Below, piece by piece: positions 48,802 to 56,685 of a stretch of 64,000 bases of DNA. The position numbers and the translations under genes were made by a program. Below the pieces are notes generated by a model. The model was not told where the DNA came from. It was given only the letters and a program-made list of their open reading frames with translations, and made no database searches. Source of the stretch: Conus ventricosus (lineage: Eukaryota > Mollusca > Gastropoda > Neogastropoda > Conidae); NCBI GenBank assembly GCA_018398815.1, contig CM031600.1, positions 55,732,723 to 55,796,722 of the forward strand, read 5' to 3'. Position 1 is the first letter of the stretch; each line of letters begins with the position of its first letter.

Positions 48802-51800
48802 CGCCTGCGTAAGTGTGTGTGTGTGTGTGTGTATGGTGTGGTGTGTATGTTCTGTTGTGTTTTGTGTAATTACATTACAGTGTTACAATTTACTGGGGTG
48901 TGATGGGCTTCCATTTTCTTTTTTTCTTGGTGCCAGTTGTATTATCAACACTTAATGACACTCTTGTGCAAAACTGTCCGACAATCAATTTTGCTGTAAA
49001 AAGCACACCAACAAAAAGTTCCTGAACTTTTGAATACAGAAAAGCTACTGAACACTGCATCGAATGTTTAACATTTTCTAAAACCTTACCAAACTTAATT
49101 TTCATACTGTGAACACAGATACATACATACCTCAAAAACAAACATGTGTCTTCCACCTGGTACAGGACCAACTAAAATAGTCTCCAGCACTTGATCACAA
49201 TCCATGCTCTCTGCTGAACCAACATAGATGATCTTCCACTCCAAATCTGAAAATTAAAAAAAAAAAAGACATAAATTAAAATAAAATATGGAATCAACAA
49301 AACTTAAAAGGTATCTTCATAGCATCAAAAACTGATTTCTTTTTAAACATCAACCACTCTAATATTTGAATTTAACCAGGGTCTGGTTAAAAAGGATCTT
49401 CTGTCATTAACCAGTAGATGATGCATACTGCATATCATAGGCTCATTTTTCTACTATAATTCCAGGAAGATTTGCATTTTGTCTGCAATTACTGTACAGT
49501 TCTGCCTGCCACTATGCCTGTTCAGGAAAAGTAGCACTTGGGCTTGGGACCATATGCTTCAATGGGCCTTCTGTGAACTTGTCAACAAGAGCTGTTTCAA
49601 CATGTTGGGAAGTTTACTACCTTTCACAAAATCTGCAGTATGGAGTGTGTTGGCTGTCTTGCTGAGGGATTGTAAATGAACAATGAAAAAAAAAGTTTTC
49701 AACTTAAATTTACACATGAACTATTGATATAAACGTGAAAGTTAAAATTTTAAAAAAAGCCATTTTCTTGTGTTTGTAAGATTATAGCAAGAAAAGAATG
49801 GACTGCATTGTTGCTGGTTAGTCAGAAAGGCCTCAATCCCTTCAAATGTAGATACTCTCAGGTAAGTAATCAACATCAAAGGGATCCAAGCAACAAAAAC
49901 CTGCAATTCCAATGACTGGATCTCCTTGTCATTTCTTTTGAAAATTAACCAGAGGATGATAACCTTTTAGAGTAGATAAGCACACCTGAAACTGCACCTC
50001 CTGAACATTTTCCTTATTAGTTCACCCAACTGTGCATCATTTCAGTTCAGGATCTTGATTCAGTATTCTTAAAATCATAGTCCAGTATGCTAGGCCCCAA
50101 TTTAATATACACATCTTTTAAAAAAATGTCTTTGGCTATATCTGAAAAAGAGATAGTACACATCAAGAGCAGCAATGATCTTTTCAGTTTTTTTACTTTA
50201 CGTTTTTCATCTGTTCAAATGGTAATTCAGTTAAATCCTTGATCAGTGGCGTGAACACTGTCGTTTCCCACCCACACTTTGCATTGTGCTTGGCTCCATT
50301 TTCTTTCACTCTAAAACATGACAAAAGTTACTTCTGCACAGTGAGGCCTTTCAACTCGAGACTGCTCAACAGCTTGAAGTGATCATTGTTTCATTTGTCT
50401 TTGATTTTGAGGAGTAGGTTATCCTCTCTGCTAGACAAGTGACCTACTGGGGCTGGTGATTTTTGGACCCCCATAATACACATACCTTTGGCAAAGCTTG
50501 ATGGAAAGCTGAGCACACATGCGCATGTTTGCCAGTGCACATTTGTGTTGTCATGTTTACACAAACATCGCAGTACAGAGGTTTTGTCCTTTTCAGTATA
50601 AAGGCATTACCTACATTGCTTTTTTGCAATTTTGGGGATCCAAACGATGTTACCATTGAAAACAGTTGTTATGTGTAGATCTAGGAGTCACATAAATCAT
50701 GATTCACATAGTATAACATGCGAGTGATGCTTTGAAGTAAATGAGCATGGTCTGCAATAAAGTCAAGAAAAATCCTGAAACAGTGTAAACTTTCGCAAAG
50801 TTATAGTTTAGAAGTTCACCTTGGTATCAATGTCATTAATTGGCACTTTCACCAACAAAAATAGATTCTCTTTATGACAGCATGAGCCAGAGAGATCATT
50901 CCAAAGGTTTTTATCAGGGCACTGCAAAAAATTTGGGTGAAAAACTATAGCATAGGGTTTTACACCACTGGAGTTTGGATTTAAACAATTTGTTCACTGA
51001 TTCAGACTGTTTTCATCTCTAATATCATCTGGCGATGAAAAGACATTAAATAAACTACTGAACTGAACTGATCAGACTGTTTTCTTTGTCTGGTCTTCCT
51101 TACAAGGATTCCATAGACACCAGACTGATGACTGTGCAGCAGTATGACAAGTATCGCAATCACACTCTAAAATTTTGACCCAGGTGTTCCAGGACCCTAT
51201 AGAATTGTATTGTTACAAGTGTTAGGGTCTGAGCGCCCCTGGCTTGCTCTTCCACCAACTCTCCATAACCCCCTGTCTGGTTGTCAGCCCTGAACAGTAA
51301 CACTCCAAACCATTTCCTTAGTTATAGCCAATGTAGGTCATGATTTCTTTCTACAGTTTCGAAATGGAGTGACTGATGGCGGAGAATGAAGCAAAATTTA
51401 GAAAGAGAGGGGCTTAGTTACCGCCAATGACATTGACAAACAAAGCACAGGACAAGACACGATGCATTTCAACCTCTTGGGTCTTCCCCCTGAAGAAGAC
51501 CCAAGAGGTCGAAATGCATTGTCTTGTCCTGTGCTTTGTTTGTCAATGTCCTTGGCGGTAACTAACCCCCTCTCTTTCTAAATTGTTTTTCTTTCTACAG
51601 ATCAAATGTTCATTTCCCGTACCTTCTCCCAATGACACATTTCCTCCTTGTTCTCTATGACCCAGTGGTGTAGCAATTCTGCATTTTAAAAGCCATGCAT
51701 CTGTTTCACACACACACGTGTGTGTGTGCGTGTGTGTGTGTGTTGTATAAAATGTTTCACTTCCTTGTAATGGTGTCTGTAGCTTTACTGACCATAACAG

Positions 51801-52451
51801 TGAGGATATTTTGAAAGTTACAAAATATCCTCACTGCTTAACTCGGTAAAGCTATTTAGCATAACACATACACTGGGAACACAGTCTTTTTAACCACACA
51901 CACACACAATGCACACGGGGTTACACACATGTACACAAGGACTGGTTGTCGGATGCTCTGTTACGGTGACAATTTGCACGTTATACTTATTCTGAAACAA
52001 ATTAGTTTCTTTTTAATAAGTTTTATTTAAAAAAAATAAATCTAAGTAGTCGATTCCCAATGTCCAGTTTTCTTTATTAGTCTGGTTGTGTTCTGGCCCC
52101 TCCCAGCCTCAAAGTTCCAGACTATAGAGAATGTAGGGCTACTTCTTTTTTTTTAGTGGGCGTTGCTTTCATCTCATGTGAGTCGCCTGAAATCTGTGAT
52201 TTGGAACTAAAGATTCTGATACTCTGGGGTCCACAAAACCAAATGCTATCGAGAACTACAAATACAATACTCAGAACGGCCTCGAGTGTCGGGCTTAGAA
52301 CGGCAGTGCACGACAGCCCGAGAGACTTTAATTTTAACTTACCTTCTGGAAGATCTTCAGCACATTCGAAAGTTATTTCAAATTGAAATGGCCTCATAAA
52401 TGGCGATGGGTTGTCCAAAACAGTTACATTCATAATATTTACGAGGGCCAT
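27007..52451 (-). CDS. ASF1: Histone chaperone ASF1, four coding exons over 25 kb
   Basis: Spliced minus-strand gene for anti-silencing function 1. This nuclear chaperone binds the H3-H4 dimer and hands it to CAF-1 or HIRA. Exons: 52451-52343, 49246-49131, 46467-46291 and 27266-27007. Conserved strings include VLDNPSPFMRPFQFEITFEC, DLEWKIIYVGSAES, VGPVPGGRHMFVFE, IPDADALGVTVVLLTCSYRG, RVGYFVNNEYEDPELREN and NILADKPRVTRFNIQW. Coding lengths 109, 116 and 177 keep phase exactly. After about 155 conserved residues there is a Gln-rich, then acidic tail as in animal ASF1. Predicted length is about 220 residues (human ASF1A: 204) if one base is added near 27087. Introns are 3.1, 2.7 and 19.0 kb. Only one ASF1 copy is in the window. 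Confidence 0.92.
27267..29087 (-). other. ASF1 intron 3, proximal part
   Basis: Noncoding AT-rich sequence. An (ACA)n/A-rich microsatellite lies at 28598-28665. No other repeat or exon was recognised. Confidence 0.5.
29088..29402. repeat. LINE/SINE-type tail that seeds a 68-bp tandem repeat (four copies)
   Basis: At 29088-29143, GATAAGATAATGTTGCTTAT and AGCCCAGCCGACCGCAAAGG form an inverse copy of the sequence at 39852-39905. From 29125 the part GCAAAGGGCCACATCAGGGC plus flank is repeated four times with an exact 68-base period (29125, 29193, 29261, 29329). The minisatellite evidently grew out of the end of a dispersed element. No coding. Confidence 0.8.
30161..30220 (+). other. Hammerhead-like motif, unit 1
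   Basis: A hairpin AGACAC (30167-30172) / GTGTCT (30181-30186) could be stem I. It is followed by CTGATGA (30189-30195), stem II CCCG (30198-30201) / CGGG (30208-30211), and GAAA (30213-30216). The GGC after GAAA could pair with GCC at 30156-30158 as a type III stem III. The expected UH cleavage dinucleotide is not evident, so this copy may be inactive. Confidence 0.45.
30897..30956 (+). other. Hammerhead-like motif, unit 2
   Basis: Identical arrangement to unit 1, shifted by 736 bases: CTGATGA at 30925-30931 and GAAA at 30949-30952. Preservation of both stems in the two copies reflects recent duplication as well as possible constraint. Confidence 0.45.
32081..32141. repeat. (TG)n microsatellite
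   Basis: Pure TG tract directly before the second exon-like piece of the transposase-like gene. The long polyCys/Val frame that runs into this exon is partly artefact. Confidence 0.95.
32847..36352 (-). pseudogene. LINE polyprotein: zinc finger, EEP endonuclease, reverse transcriptase
   Basis: In order: a hydrophobic N-terminus and a PHD-like finger (GTCDVTVTWEDRGIECETCG ... WFHAHC, ~36000-35860). Next an endonuclease/exonuclease/phosphatase domain (LNINFCS, LGSETWLD, GGDLNFPGWDW, LSDHSIVYAEF; 35650-34950). Then a linker (34683-34290) and an RT domain (MDFAKAFDKVNHSLL, SGVPQGSVLGP, FADDT at 33647-33633). A C-terminal region follows (LLEYASSVWDPHTQRNVDRI, then RTIRDWNELSAESV) with the stop at about 32847. 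At least five frameshifts (near 35840, 34750, 34290, 33890 and 33400) inactivate it. The protein would nick DNA and prime reverse transcription at the target. Confidence 0.85.
36450..36487. repeat. G homopolymer, about 38 bases
   Basis: A continuous G run within the 5' region of the LINE. Length is likely polymorphic or uncertain in the assembly. Such runs can form G-quadruplex structures. Confidence 0.9.
38292..38756. repeat. Minisatellite, 33-bp unit, about 14 copies
   Basis: The unit comprises TTTCTAGAGAAAACAATAAC then ACATTGTACTTCC with an exact 33-base period. It starts right at the donor site of the 38041-38291 exon. As 33 is divisible by three, both strands stay open (11-residue repeats), but there is no start or domain logic. 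The TTTCTAGAGAAA core is nearly palindromic. Confidence 0.95.
39849..39906 (+). repeat. Dispersed element tail
   Basis: CAGCCTGATGTGGCCCTCTG, then GCGGTCGGCTGGGCTATAAG and CAACATTATCCTATCC. It occurs in inverse orientation at 29088-29143. It lies just after a splice donor, so it is probably an intronic insertion of a short non-LTR element. Confidence 0.5.
40928..42152 (-). mobile_element. hAT-like DNA transposon with TIRs and 6-bp target duplication
   Basis: The left end begins CAGACCTGTTTACTCCCTTG. The right end, reverse complemented, begins CAGACCTGTTTACTTTACGC. CTCTTC flanks both sides (40922-40927 and 42153-42158) as a 6-bp duplication. The interior has a G/C hairpin block (41030-41070) and one zinc-finger ORF on the minus strand. 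The catalytic domain is absent, so it is non-autonomous. Confidence 0.7.
41467..41868 (-). pseudogene. N-terminal zinc-finger exon of a hAT-like transposase
   Basis: The 133-residue ORF starts at 41868 (or at a second Met seven codons in). After a Lys-rich stretch it has a C2H2/BED-like finger: YVHCSICKSDFSCEHGGMFD then CKRHVGTASHK. This 'C..C..DF...HGG......H....H' pattern is the DNA-binding N-terminus of a hAT-type family common in fish and molluscs. No RNase H-like core follows within the element. Confidence 0.6.
42230..45360. other. Segment with abnormally long homopolymers (probable consensus artefact)
   Basis: For about 3.1 kb nearly every run of two or more identical bases seems one or two bases too long: stretches such as AAAATTTTCCGGGGCCCAG, GGGTTTTTTTGAATTCC and CCCAACCCAAGGTTTTGACC. 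Both flanks lack this pattern. Frames break every few dozen bases. I infer unpolished or mis-called long-read sequence, or a gap filled from one read. Gene calls inside are unreliable. Confidence 0.6.
42957..43217 (-). pseudogene. Possible P2X7-intracellular-domain-like (zinc-binding) exon
   Basis: Inside the noisy segment the minus frame contains FRTYRQVW, ALWVWVKTLGWGNG and SIRGQIPSKEIRGI. These resemble the 'YRQ...W.WG.LGRGNR...P.C....IR..FPS..Y.GF' pattern of P2X7-like zinc-binding proteins carried by some invertebrate DNA transposons. The match needs tolerance for inflated homopolymers, so confidence is low. It may belong to the same element as the ORF at 45550. Confidence 0.3.
45368..45893 (-). 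mobile_element. 5' end of a DNA transposon with TTAA target and a short first exon
   Basis: The minus strand starts AGGTCCTGTAAACCCGGTTT directly after TTAA (45897-45894). This resembles Kolobok-type elements, which use TTAA. Downstream are a perfect cAMP-response-type palindrome TGACGTCA (45615-45622) and an ORF from 45550 (MEPYQDEPLLSAVGAAAEG, acidic Ser-rich). The body would run into the noisy segment, where the P2X7-like piece lies. No matching right end was found. The family call is tentative. Confidence 0.35.
46291..46467 (-). CDS. ASF1: ASF1 exon 3
   Basis: 59 codons between a CTGTTTGCAG acceptor and an AAG/GTAGAA donor. It encodes IPDADALGVTVVLLTCSYRG, RVGYFVNNEYEDPELREN and ends AQYDK. 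This includes the strand and loop that contact histone H3 in the ASF1 family. Confidence 0.93.
46500..46720. repeat. Foldback copy of the hammerhead-like repeat family (ASF1 intron 2 side is right, intron 3 acceptor side left)
   Basis: A left arm in minus orientation (about 46535-46617: AACAAACAAATCACAAGACA, CGTTTCAACCTTGTCGGTC) faces a short plus-orientation end (about 46633-46715, with CTCCGCCTGCAGTCACCTCA). It lies in ASF1 intron 2, 33 bases upstream of exon 3 in gene direction. The core is decayed (CCAGAAG instead of CTGAAGA). Confidence 0.6.
46872..48214. mobile_element. piggyBac-like element with TTAA target duplication
   Basis: The left end is TTAA (46872-46875) followed by CCTTTACACCGCCA. 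The right end, reverse complemented, is TTAA followed by CCCTTTCACCGCCA (48210-48197). TTAA duplication plus CCCTTT-type ends are piggyBac features. An ORF (best start near 47120) with FTTDQVLGILN and NTNEEDPDSHG ends at a GTAAAC donor (about 47250) and may be the acidic first exon of the transposase. The rest holds TG-rich repeats (47676-47790). It lies in ASF1 intron 2. Confidence 0.65.
48590..48830. repeat. C run and long (GT)n(GC)n microsatellite
   Basis: A C run of 16 lies at 48593-48608. A GT tract with one GCGCGCGCGC stretch lies at 48715-48832. Noncoding, in ASF1 intron 2. Confidence 0.95.
49131..49246 (-). CDS. ASF1: ASF1 exon 2
   Basis: 116 bases between a TTTTAATTTTCAG acceptor and a GAG/GTATGTATG donor. 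It encodes DLEWKIIYVGSAES and VLETILVGPVPGGRHMFVFE. The first Asp codon is split with exon 1. These are strands 4-6 of the ASF1 immunoglobulin-like core. Confidence 0.93.
49247..51394 (-). other. ASF1 intron 1, distal part
   Basis: Noncoding. A LINE-type 3' tail (CATTAAATAAACTACTGAAC plus TGAACTGA, 51045-51068) marks a short truncated insertion of the same kind as the one ending at 8562. Nothing else was recognised. Confidence 0.5.
51395..51584. repeat. Near-perfect 190-bp palindrome of the hammerhead-like repeat family
   Basis: Arms 51395-51489 and 51490-51584 are reverse complements with very few mismatches. The outer ends read AATTTAGAAAGAGAGGGGCT and its inverse. The right arm starts with CTGAAGA (51490-51496), stem GACCC..GGTC and GAAA (51511-51514), the hammerhead-like core. 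The left arm carries the same in inverse. No spacer separates the arms. It lies in ASF1 intron 1. Confidence 0.8.
52343..52451 (-). CDS. ASF1: ASF1 exon 1 (start codon)
   Basis: The ATG at 52451 begins MALVNIMNVTVLDNPSP, the invariant ASF1 N-terminus. The exon ends after 36 codons plus one base at a GAAG/GTAAGT donor (52342). This first strand is essential for the fold. Confidence 0.95.
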
Positions 52452-53229
52452 GGTAACTTTTGTTTTCCCTCACAAAAAAACTCGAAATTTGTCTGCTTCT
52501 TTATTCTTGTTGGCGCGAATGTGAATTTGCTTTGTAGTCTTTCACTACGCATGCGCAATGTTCACGCTTATCTTCTCGGCATTACCTGCCCTTGATTCCT
52601 GTGTAACTATACGCACAGTAACCCGTCTATTATCATTCATTGACGCACGCGTTCAATGTATGCAACCAAATTAAAAAGTAAATGTATGTAAACAGAGCGT
52701 TGTACACACAATGATTGGTAGTGATACAATATTTTCATATGGAGTGACATTTAACCTGTTGATTGCATATGACAAGTATTCTCAATGGTTAAGGACCAGC
52801 ATCCTTCCGAGAAGCCTGGGTGGAGTCAGACGATTAATTTACATGAAGCGCCATCTGACTTCTCGAACGTCAGTTACTTGACCAATTTTGTAAACCGCAC
52901 ATTCTGACCTCTCTTGTTATTCTCTAGTGCTATTCTACATTCTGTTGTCAACATACATTTCCATCCAATAAAAACAAAAACCGAACAATCAAATGTAAGC
53001 TGGTTGGCATGTGGCACATGTAACAATAGATGATGTTGACTACAAGATAAAGCGTTAGCAATGAAATATATTTGAATCTGTTGCTATAGCCTTTTAGACA
53101 AAGACTTCAGTTCTCTGTTCTCTTTGAACTGAAAACTAGCCATTTGCTGAACAACTCTTTGGCAGAAGCTCCTCCTTCAGGGCAGGCGTCTGTACTGTAA
53201 TCCGAGGCTAACTACCCTCTGAGTGACCG
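52452..53229. other. ASF1 upstream region and intergenic DNA
   Basis: The likely promoter and 5' UTR of ASF1 lie in the first few hundred bases upstream of 52451, which are richer in CpG (ACGCACGCGTTCAATG near 52645). No clear TATA box is seen. The rest is unassigned. Confidence 0.4.
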
Positions 53230-54325
53230 GTTTATCTTCATGGCTTCACAAGCTGGGTGGGCATATCCCACATACCAAATTGTGTGGTGGGGAGGGGACG
53301 GCATTATACTCACCAGGGACACAACAGAGAAAGTTGTGTCAGCCATAGAGCAGATTTACATAAACTCCAAGTGCAGAGTCAGGACGGAAGATGGCTGCAG
53401 TGACTGGTTTGAAGTTGTCACCGGGGTAAGGCAAGGTTGTAACCTCTCCTCTCTCCTCTTTGCACTTGCCATTGACTAGGTTTTAAAACATGCAACCCAA
53501 GGAAAGGGAAGCAAGTGGATAGAAGGAAACAGCCTCACAGATCTGGATTCTGACGATGACATTGCCGTTCTTGCAAGCACCACTCAAGATCTACAGGTGC
53601 TTGTAGACAATATCAGCAAGTTTGCAGGCAACATTGGCCTCATTATCAGTGCCAAAAAGACCAAAAACATGCTCACCAGTAAACACCAGGGGCCAACAGG
53701 CGTTCTCATCGACCAAAAACAAGTGGAAGAAGTAGAGAACTTCACATACTTAGGCAGCTCCATCAGTAATGCCAGTGACCTAGACCATGAACTGAAGTGT
53801 CGTATTGAGAAGGCAACATCAGCATTCAATGAGCTGAACAAAAATGGAGCAGCAAGAAATTTTCCCATGGAATCAAATTGAAATTTTATAACTCCGGCGT
53901 GATTTCAACACTGTTATATGGCTGTGAAACCTGGCAACTGAAGACCACCCAGGAGAAGAAACTCGACGCTTTTGACACTAAGTGCATACGTAAGATCTTG
54001 GGCATCAAATGGTCAGACTTTATACCAAATCAAGACGTCAGGGAGAGGTCCAAACAGCCCCCCGTGTCAACCATCGTCAGCAGACGGCGCCTTTACTGGC
54101 TGGATCATGTCTTGAGATTGCAAACCAGGCCATTAAATGAACGCCAGCAGGCCAGAGAAAAAGAGGACGACCCAGGATGAGTTGGCGACAGACAGTGGAG
54201 AGAGACCTCAGACTCGTTGACAGGGGATGGAGTGACATTAGCAAACTGACTGAGGACTGTGCACAGTGGAGCACCTTGACTGCCTCATGCGTCGCTAGAC
54301 CCGGGAGCACTAAGTCTAAGTAAGT
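53230..54325 (+). pseudogene. 5'-truncated LINE, RT C-terminal half with (TAAG)n tail
   Basis: Plus frames contain VVTGVRQGCNLSSLLFALAI (53413-53475), a degenerate catalytic box SDDDIAVLAST (expected ADD), ISAKKTKNML, FTYLGSSISN, LLYGCETWQLKTTQEKKL and RRRLYWLDHVLRL. This order is that of RTE/CR1-like non-LTR reverse transcriptases common in invertebrates. Frameshifts lie near 53480, 53880 and 54180. The copy ends in TCTAAGTAAGTAAG (54313-54326), a normal LINE tail. Confidence 0.8.
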
Positions 54326-54469
54326 AAGACACAATATGGTCCAGCTCGTACTGTCAGCGGTGGGAATTGGGGAGGGGGAGGGAGAAGGCGGCTTAGGAAG
54401 GGAACAGCTTAGGCTGTGACACCAGACATCACCAGCTTGGCCCCTGGATGAACAGGCGATCCGATTTCT

Positions 54470-54470
54470 C

Positions 54471-54505
<35 letters not shown>

Positions 54506-54506
54506 C
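54470..54506. repeat. C run plus (CT)n
   Basis: Simple sequence shortly after the LINE tail. The bases between 54507 and 55110 contain no recognisable gene. Confidence 0.9.
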
Positions 54507-55120
54507 CATGCTGTGCCCTTGCTGTGTAAGGCAAAAGCACATCTCTCTAAAGAAGGCGGAATATCTGGGACCAACATACAGGTGTGTTTCGTCCTGTTGA
54601 AGGGTGGAGAACTAGCCAATTTTGATAATGATGAATGCATATTATACCCAGCATGGAATTGTTGTGCCTTGATTGAAGAGAGAGCCTTACACTGAAAATC
54701 TCAGACATCATATCTTTAAGGTATGCTGAATCTATCTTTCTATTACCTCCAGATTCTCTACATGATATCAGTGCTGCTGTGTCAGACGTATTTTTCGCGC
54801 CGCCGGATTCAGACTAGCATCTCTAGGATGGTTAAGGGTCTTAAGGTGGGTTTTTTTTTTCTTGATGGACGTCTTACCCACGGCCGTTGGACACCTGTTC
54901 TGGCTGGGAAATTTAAGCCATATGAAGTTCACTTTTGTTCCTCCTCAACCAAATCCAGCTGTAACATTTTTGGCTGCCTCTGCCATTACCTTTAGGGTTC
55001 TGATCTTCTCACCAAAAAGGGAGAGCTGTTTTATGGTGTCATGGGCTGACAAGCCAACAACCCCCCACCCACCCCCCCCCCCCTTCCCTCCCCCTTATCC
55101 CATCTCTATGGTGATGACTT

Positions 55121-55406
55121 AAGCGGCTGACCCACGAGCCTCCCCGCCCGTACGCTTCGGAAGTACCGGTCGAACCCGATCCCAAACGTAACGTCTGTCA
55201 TAGTAAACGTACATCTCAAACGGACTTCGGCATCCAGTTAAACCCGACCGTTCGAGATATACCGTGATCTATTCGAAACGGACAGTTAGTATCCTCCAAC
55301 CAATCAACGCTCAGCATTGAGCCAACACCCATGACACAAGGAAAAATGGCGTCGTCCAGCAAGGCGGTCAGACTGTCCGATTCACTTGCGGCTATCGGGA
55401 GGGCGT
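55121..55406. other. CpG-rich block next to the Polinton-like element
   Basis: From GCGGCTGACCCACGAGCC onward the sequence is clearly richer in CpG (GTACGCTTCGGAAGTACCGG, CGAACGGTCG-like patches) than either flank, and has a CCAAT box (AACCAATCAACG). A short plus ORF starts at 55350 (MASSSKAVRLSDSLAAIG). Either this is the outer part of the element's terminal repeat or a host promoter with first exon. The window gives no second end to decide. Confidence 0.4.
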
Positions 55407-55635
55407 CAGCCAGGCACCGATTGGTTGAATCTGTGACCTATGAATAATCTAATCATTTTGAATACTGTTGAAATAACTCAGAAACGATCAGGATACTGTT
55501 GAAATAACTCAGAAACGATCATAGATATTATGTGTTCTGAGTAGAAAGAGTGTTAGACTTCGTCTCGCATCTTCTTTTCTTTTTCAGGATTAGATTATTC
55601 ATAGGACACAGGTTCAACCAATCGGTGCCTGGCTG
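55407..55635. repeat. 48-bp inverted repeat around a 30-bp tandem duplication
   Basis: Arms 55407-55454 and 55588-55635 match inversely with two mismatches (CAGCCAGGCACCGATTGG ... TATGAATAATCTAATC). The right arm is the 3' end of the adjacent minus-strand gene including its stop codon. Between the arms ATACTGTTGAAATAACTCAG plus AAACGATCA occurs twice in tandem (55464-55522). The left arm gives the plus-strand ORF from 55350 the same C-terminal residues (ARHRLVE..) as that gene. Confidence 0.8.
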
Positions 55636-55981
55636 GATCCTGCGTTAAATCATACATAAAGTCTTGTTCAGAATCAATGGGAGCAAATCTACTGACTAGT
55701 TTAGTGTACAAACTAAGAACCGTTTGCCCGACGCTTTTCACCATTCTCGATCCTAGTTGCGCTTCATACCTGTTATGATACTTTACAATGTCTTGCGGCG
55801 ACATCTGTTGAATTTGTTCTATGCTGAATTCAGTTCCGAGGAACTGTTTTGTTTTCCCACATGCTGCCAAAGAATACAGCCTCTCCTTTTTGGGCATAAT
55901 AGCTTGGTCATCAACTTCTTCATTTGTATGTCCAAGACGGTTTAGGCCACTCTGTAGCTCTAGCAGATCATCGGTGTTCAT
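55595..55981 (-). CDS. Small conserved-looking element protein of unknown function
   Basis: A 128-residue minus-strand ORF, intact, with an acidic N-terminus and a helix-rich body (FSIEQIQQMSPQDIVKYHNR, VGQTVLSLYTKL). No membrane segment or known motif is recognised. The start at 55981 is supported by the TTAATAAAAAAAC box just upstream. The C-terminal 13 codons and stop are duplicated inversely at 55407-55454. Related polymerase-integrase elements of cnidarians appear to carry a longer homologue, so this copy may be truncated at its 3' end. That comparison is from memory and unverified. Confidence 0.6.
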   Translation of the reverse strand: MNTDDLLELQSGLNRLGHTNEEVDDQAIMPKKERLYSLAACGKTKQFLGTEFSIEQIQQMSPQDIVKYHNRYEAQLGSRMVKSVGQTVLSLYTKLVSRFAPIDSEQDFMYDLTQDPARHRLVEPVSYE

Positions 55982-56018
55982 GTTTTTTTATTAATTATAA
56001 TTATTTTATTTTTTAAAA
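55982..56018. promoter_or_regulatory. Divergent AT-only promoter region
   Basis: 37 bases of nearly pure A/T separate the divergent genes at 55981 (minus) and 56019 (plus). Both start codons are directly preceded by T-rich to TAAAA boxes: AATAAAAAAAC before the minus ATG and TTTTTTAAAA before the plus ATG. Confidence 0.55.
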
Positions 56019-56249
56019 ATGAGCACCGAAAAAACTGTTACCAACCTTGTATACCATTCTGCTGTTATTGGAGGCCTAAGTGTAGGATACACAATGCTTG
56101 GTAAAAGCCTGTTAAAAATTAAACCAGCAGATCTTGGCAAGCTAGACTTTGAGGATTCGGCAAAGCTGATTGCTGTTATTACAGCTTCGTTCGCTACGAA
56201 AGATTTTCTAGTTAAGCAAGGAATAATTCCAGACAGTATTAATATGTAA
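56019..56249 (+). CDS. Small membrane-like protein of the element
   Basis: A 76-residue intact ORF with two apolar segments (about residues 12-28, AVIGGLSVGYTMLGKSLL, and 47-60, LIAVITASFATKDF) separated by a charged stretch. It is followed 21 bases later by the next gene in the same direction. The function is unknown. A virion-associated or membrane role is possible by analogy with small membrane proteins of related elements. Confidence 0.6.
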   Translation: MSTEKTVTNLVYHSAVIGGLSVGYTMLGKSLLKIKPADLGKLDFEDSAKLIAVITASFATKDFLVKQGIIPDSINM

Positions 56250-56258
56250 AAAAAAAAT

Positions 56259-56270
56259 ACATTTATAAAA
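56259..56270 (+). promoter_or_regulatory. Start-proximal TTTATAAAA box
   Basis: CATTTATAAAA ends exactly one base before the ATG at 56271. The same box precedes most genes of the element. Confidence 0.5.
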
Positions 56271-56678
56271 ATGGCTTCACTCGTAATGATGATAGGCGGC
56301 ACAGTAGTGAATGCGCTTGCTTTTAGCGGAAGTAATTACGCGTTTAGTAAACTGCGGGATGACGGCGAGAGAAAAAGACATAACAAAGCTGTGGAGCAAC
56401 TAGCCGCAGCACAAGATCACTATGAAAAGCAGAGAATTGAGCAGTTAGATTTTATTAATAACAAACTGAAAAAACAGGGACATGCAGCTTACACATTTAA
56501 AGATGTTGATCAAGCGATAAAAGAATATTATCTTGTAACAGGTAAACCAATCGAGACATTGCCCCCGCCAAAATTCAGCAACTTTTATCATCCATCAGAA
56601 AAACAAAAGATGCAAGAAATTGCGTTTATTATCTTTGGTATGACTGTCGTGTATTTTGTTGCGCATAATATTGGCTGA
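56271..56678 (+). CDS. Element protein with two terminal membrane segments and central coiled coil
   Basis: A 135-residue intact ORF. Residues 2-17 (ASLVMMIGGTVVNALA) and 116-133 (IAFIIFGMTVVYFVAH) are apolar. The middle is charged and helical (EQLAAAQDHYEKQRIEQLDF). This suggests a membrane-anchored helical protein. The stop overlaps an A-rich box that precedes the integrase gene by seven bases, so the two genes may be expressed together. No function can be assigned. Confidence 0.6.
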   Translation: MASLVMMIGGTVVNALAFSGSNYAFSKLRDDGERKRHNKAVEQLAAAQDHYEKQRIEQLDFINNKLKKQGHAAYTFKDVDQAIKEYYLVTGKPIETLPPPKFSNFYHPSEKQKMQEIAFIIFGMTVVYFVAHNIG

Positions 56679-56685
56679 ATAAAAA

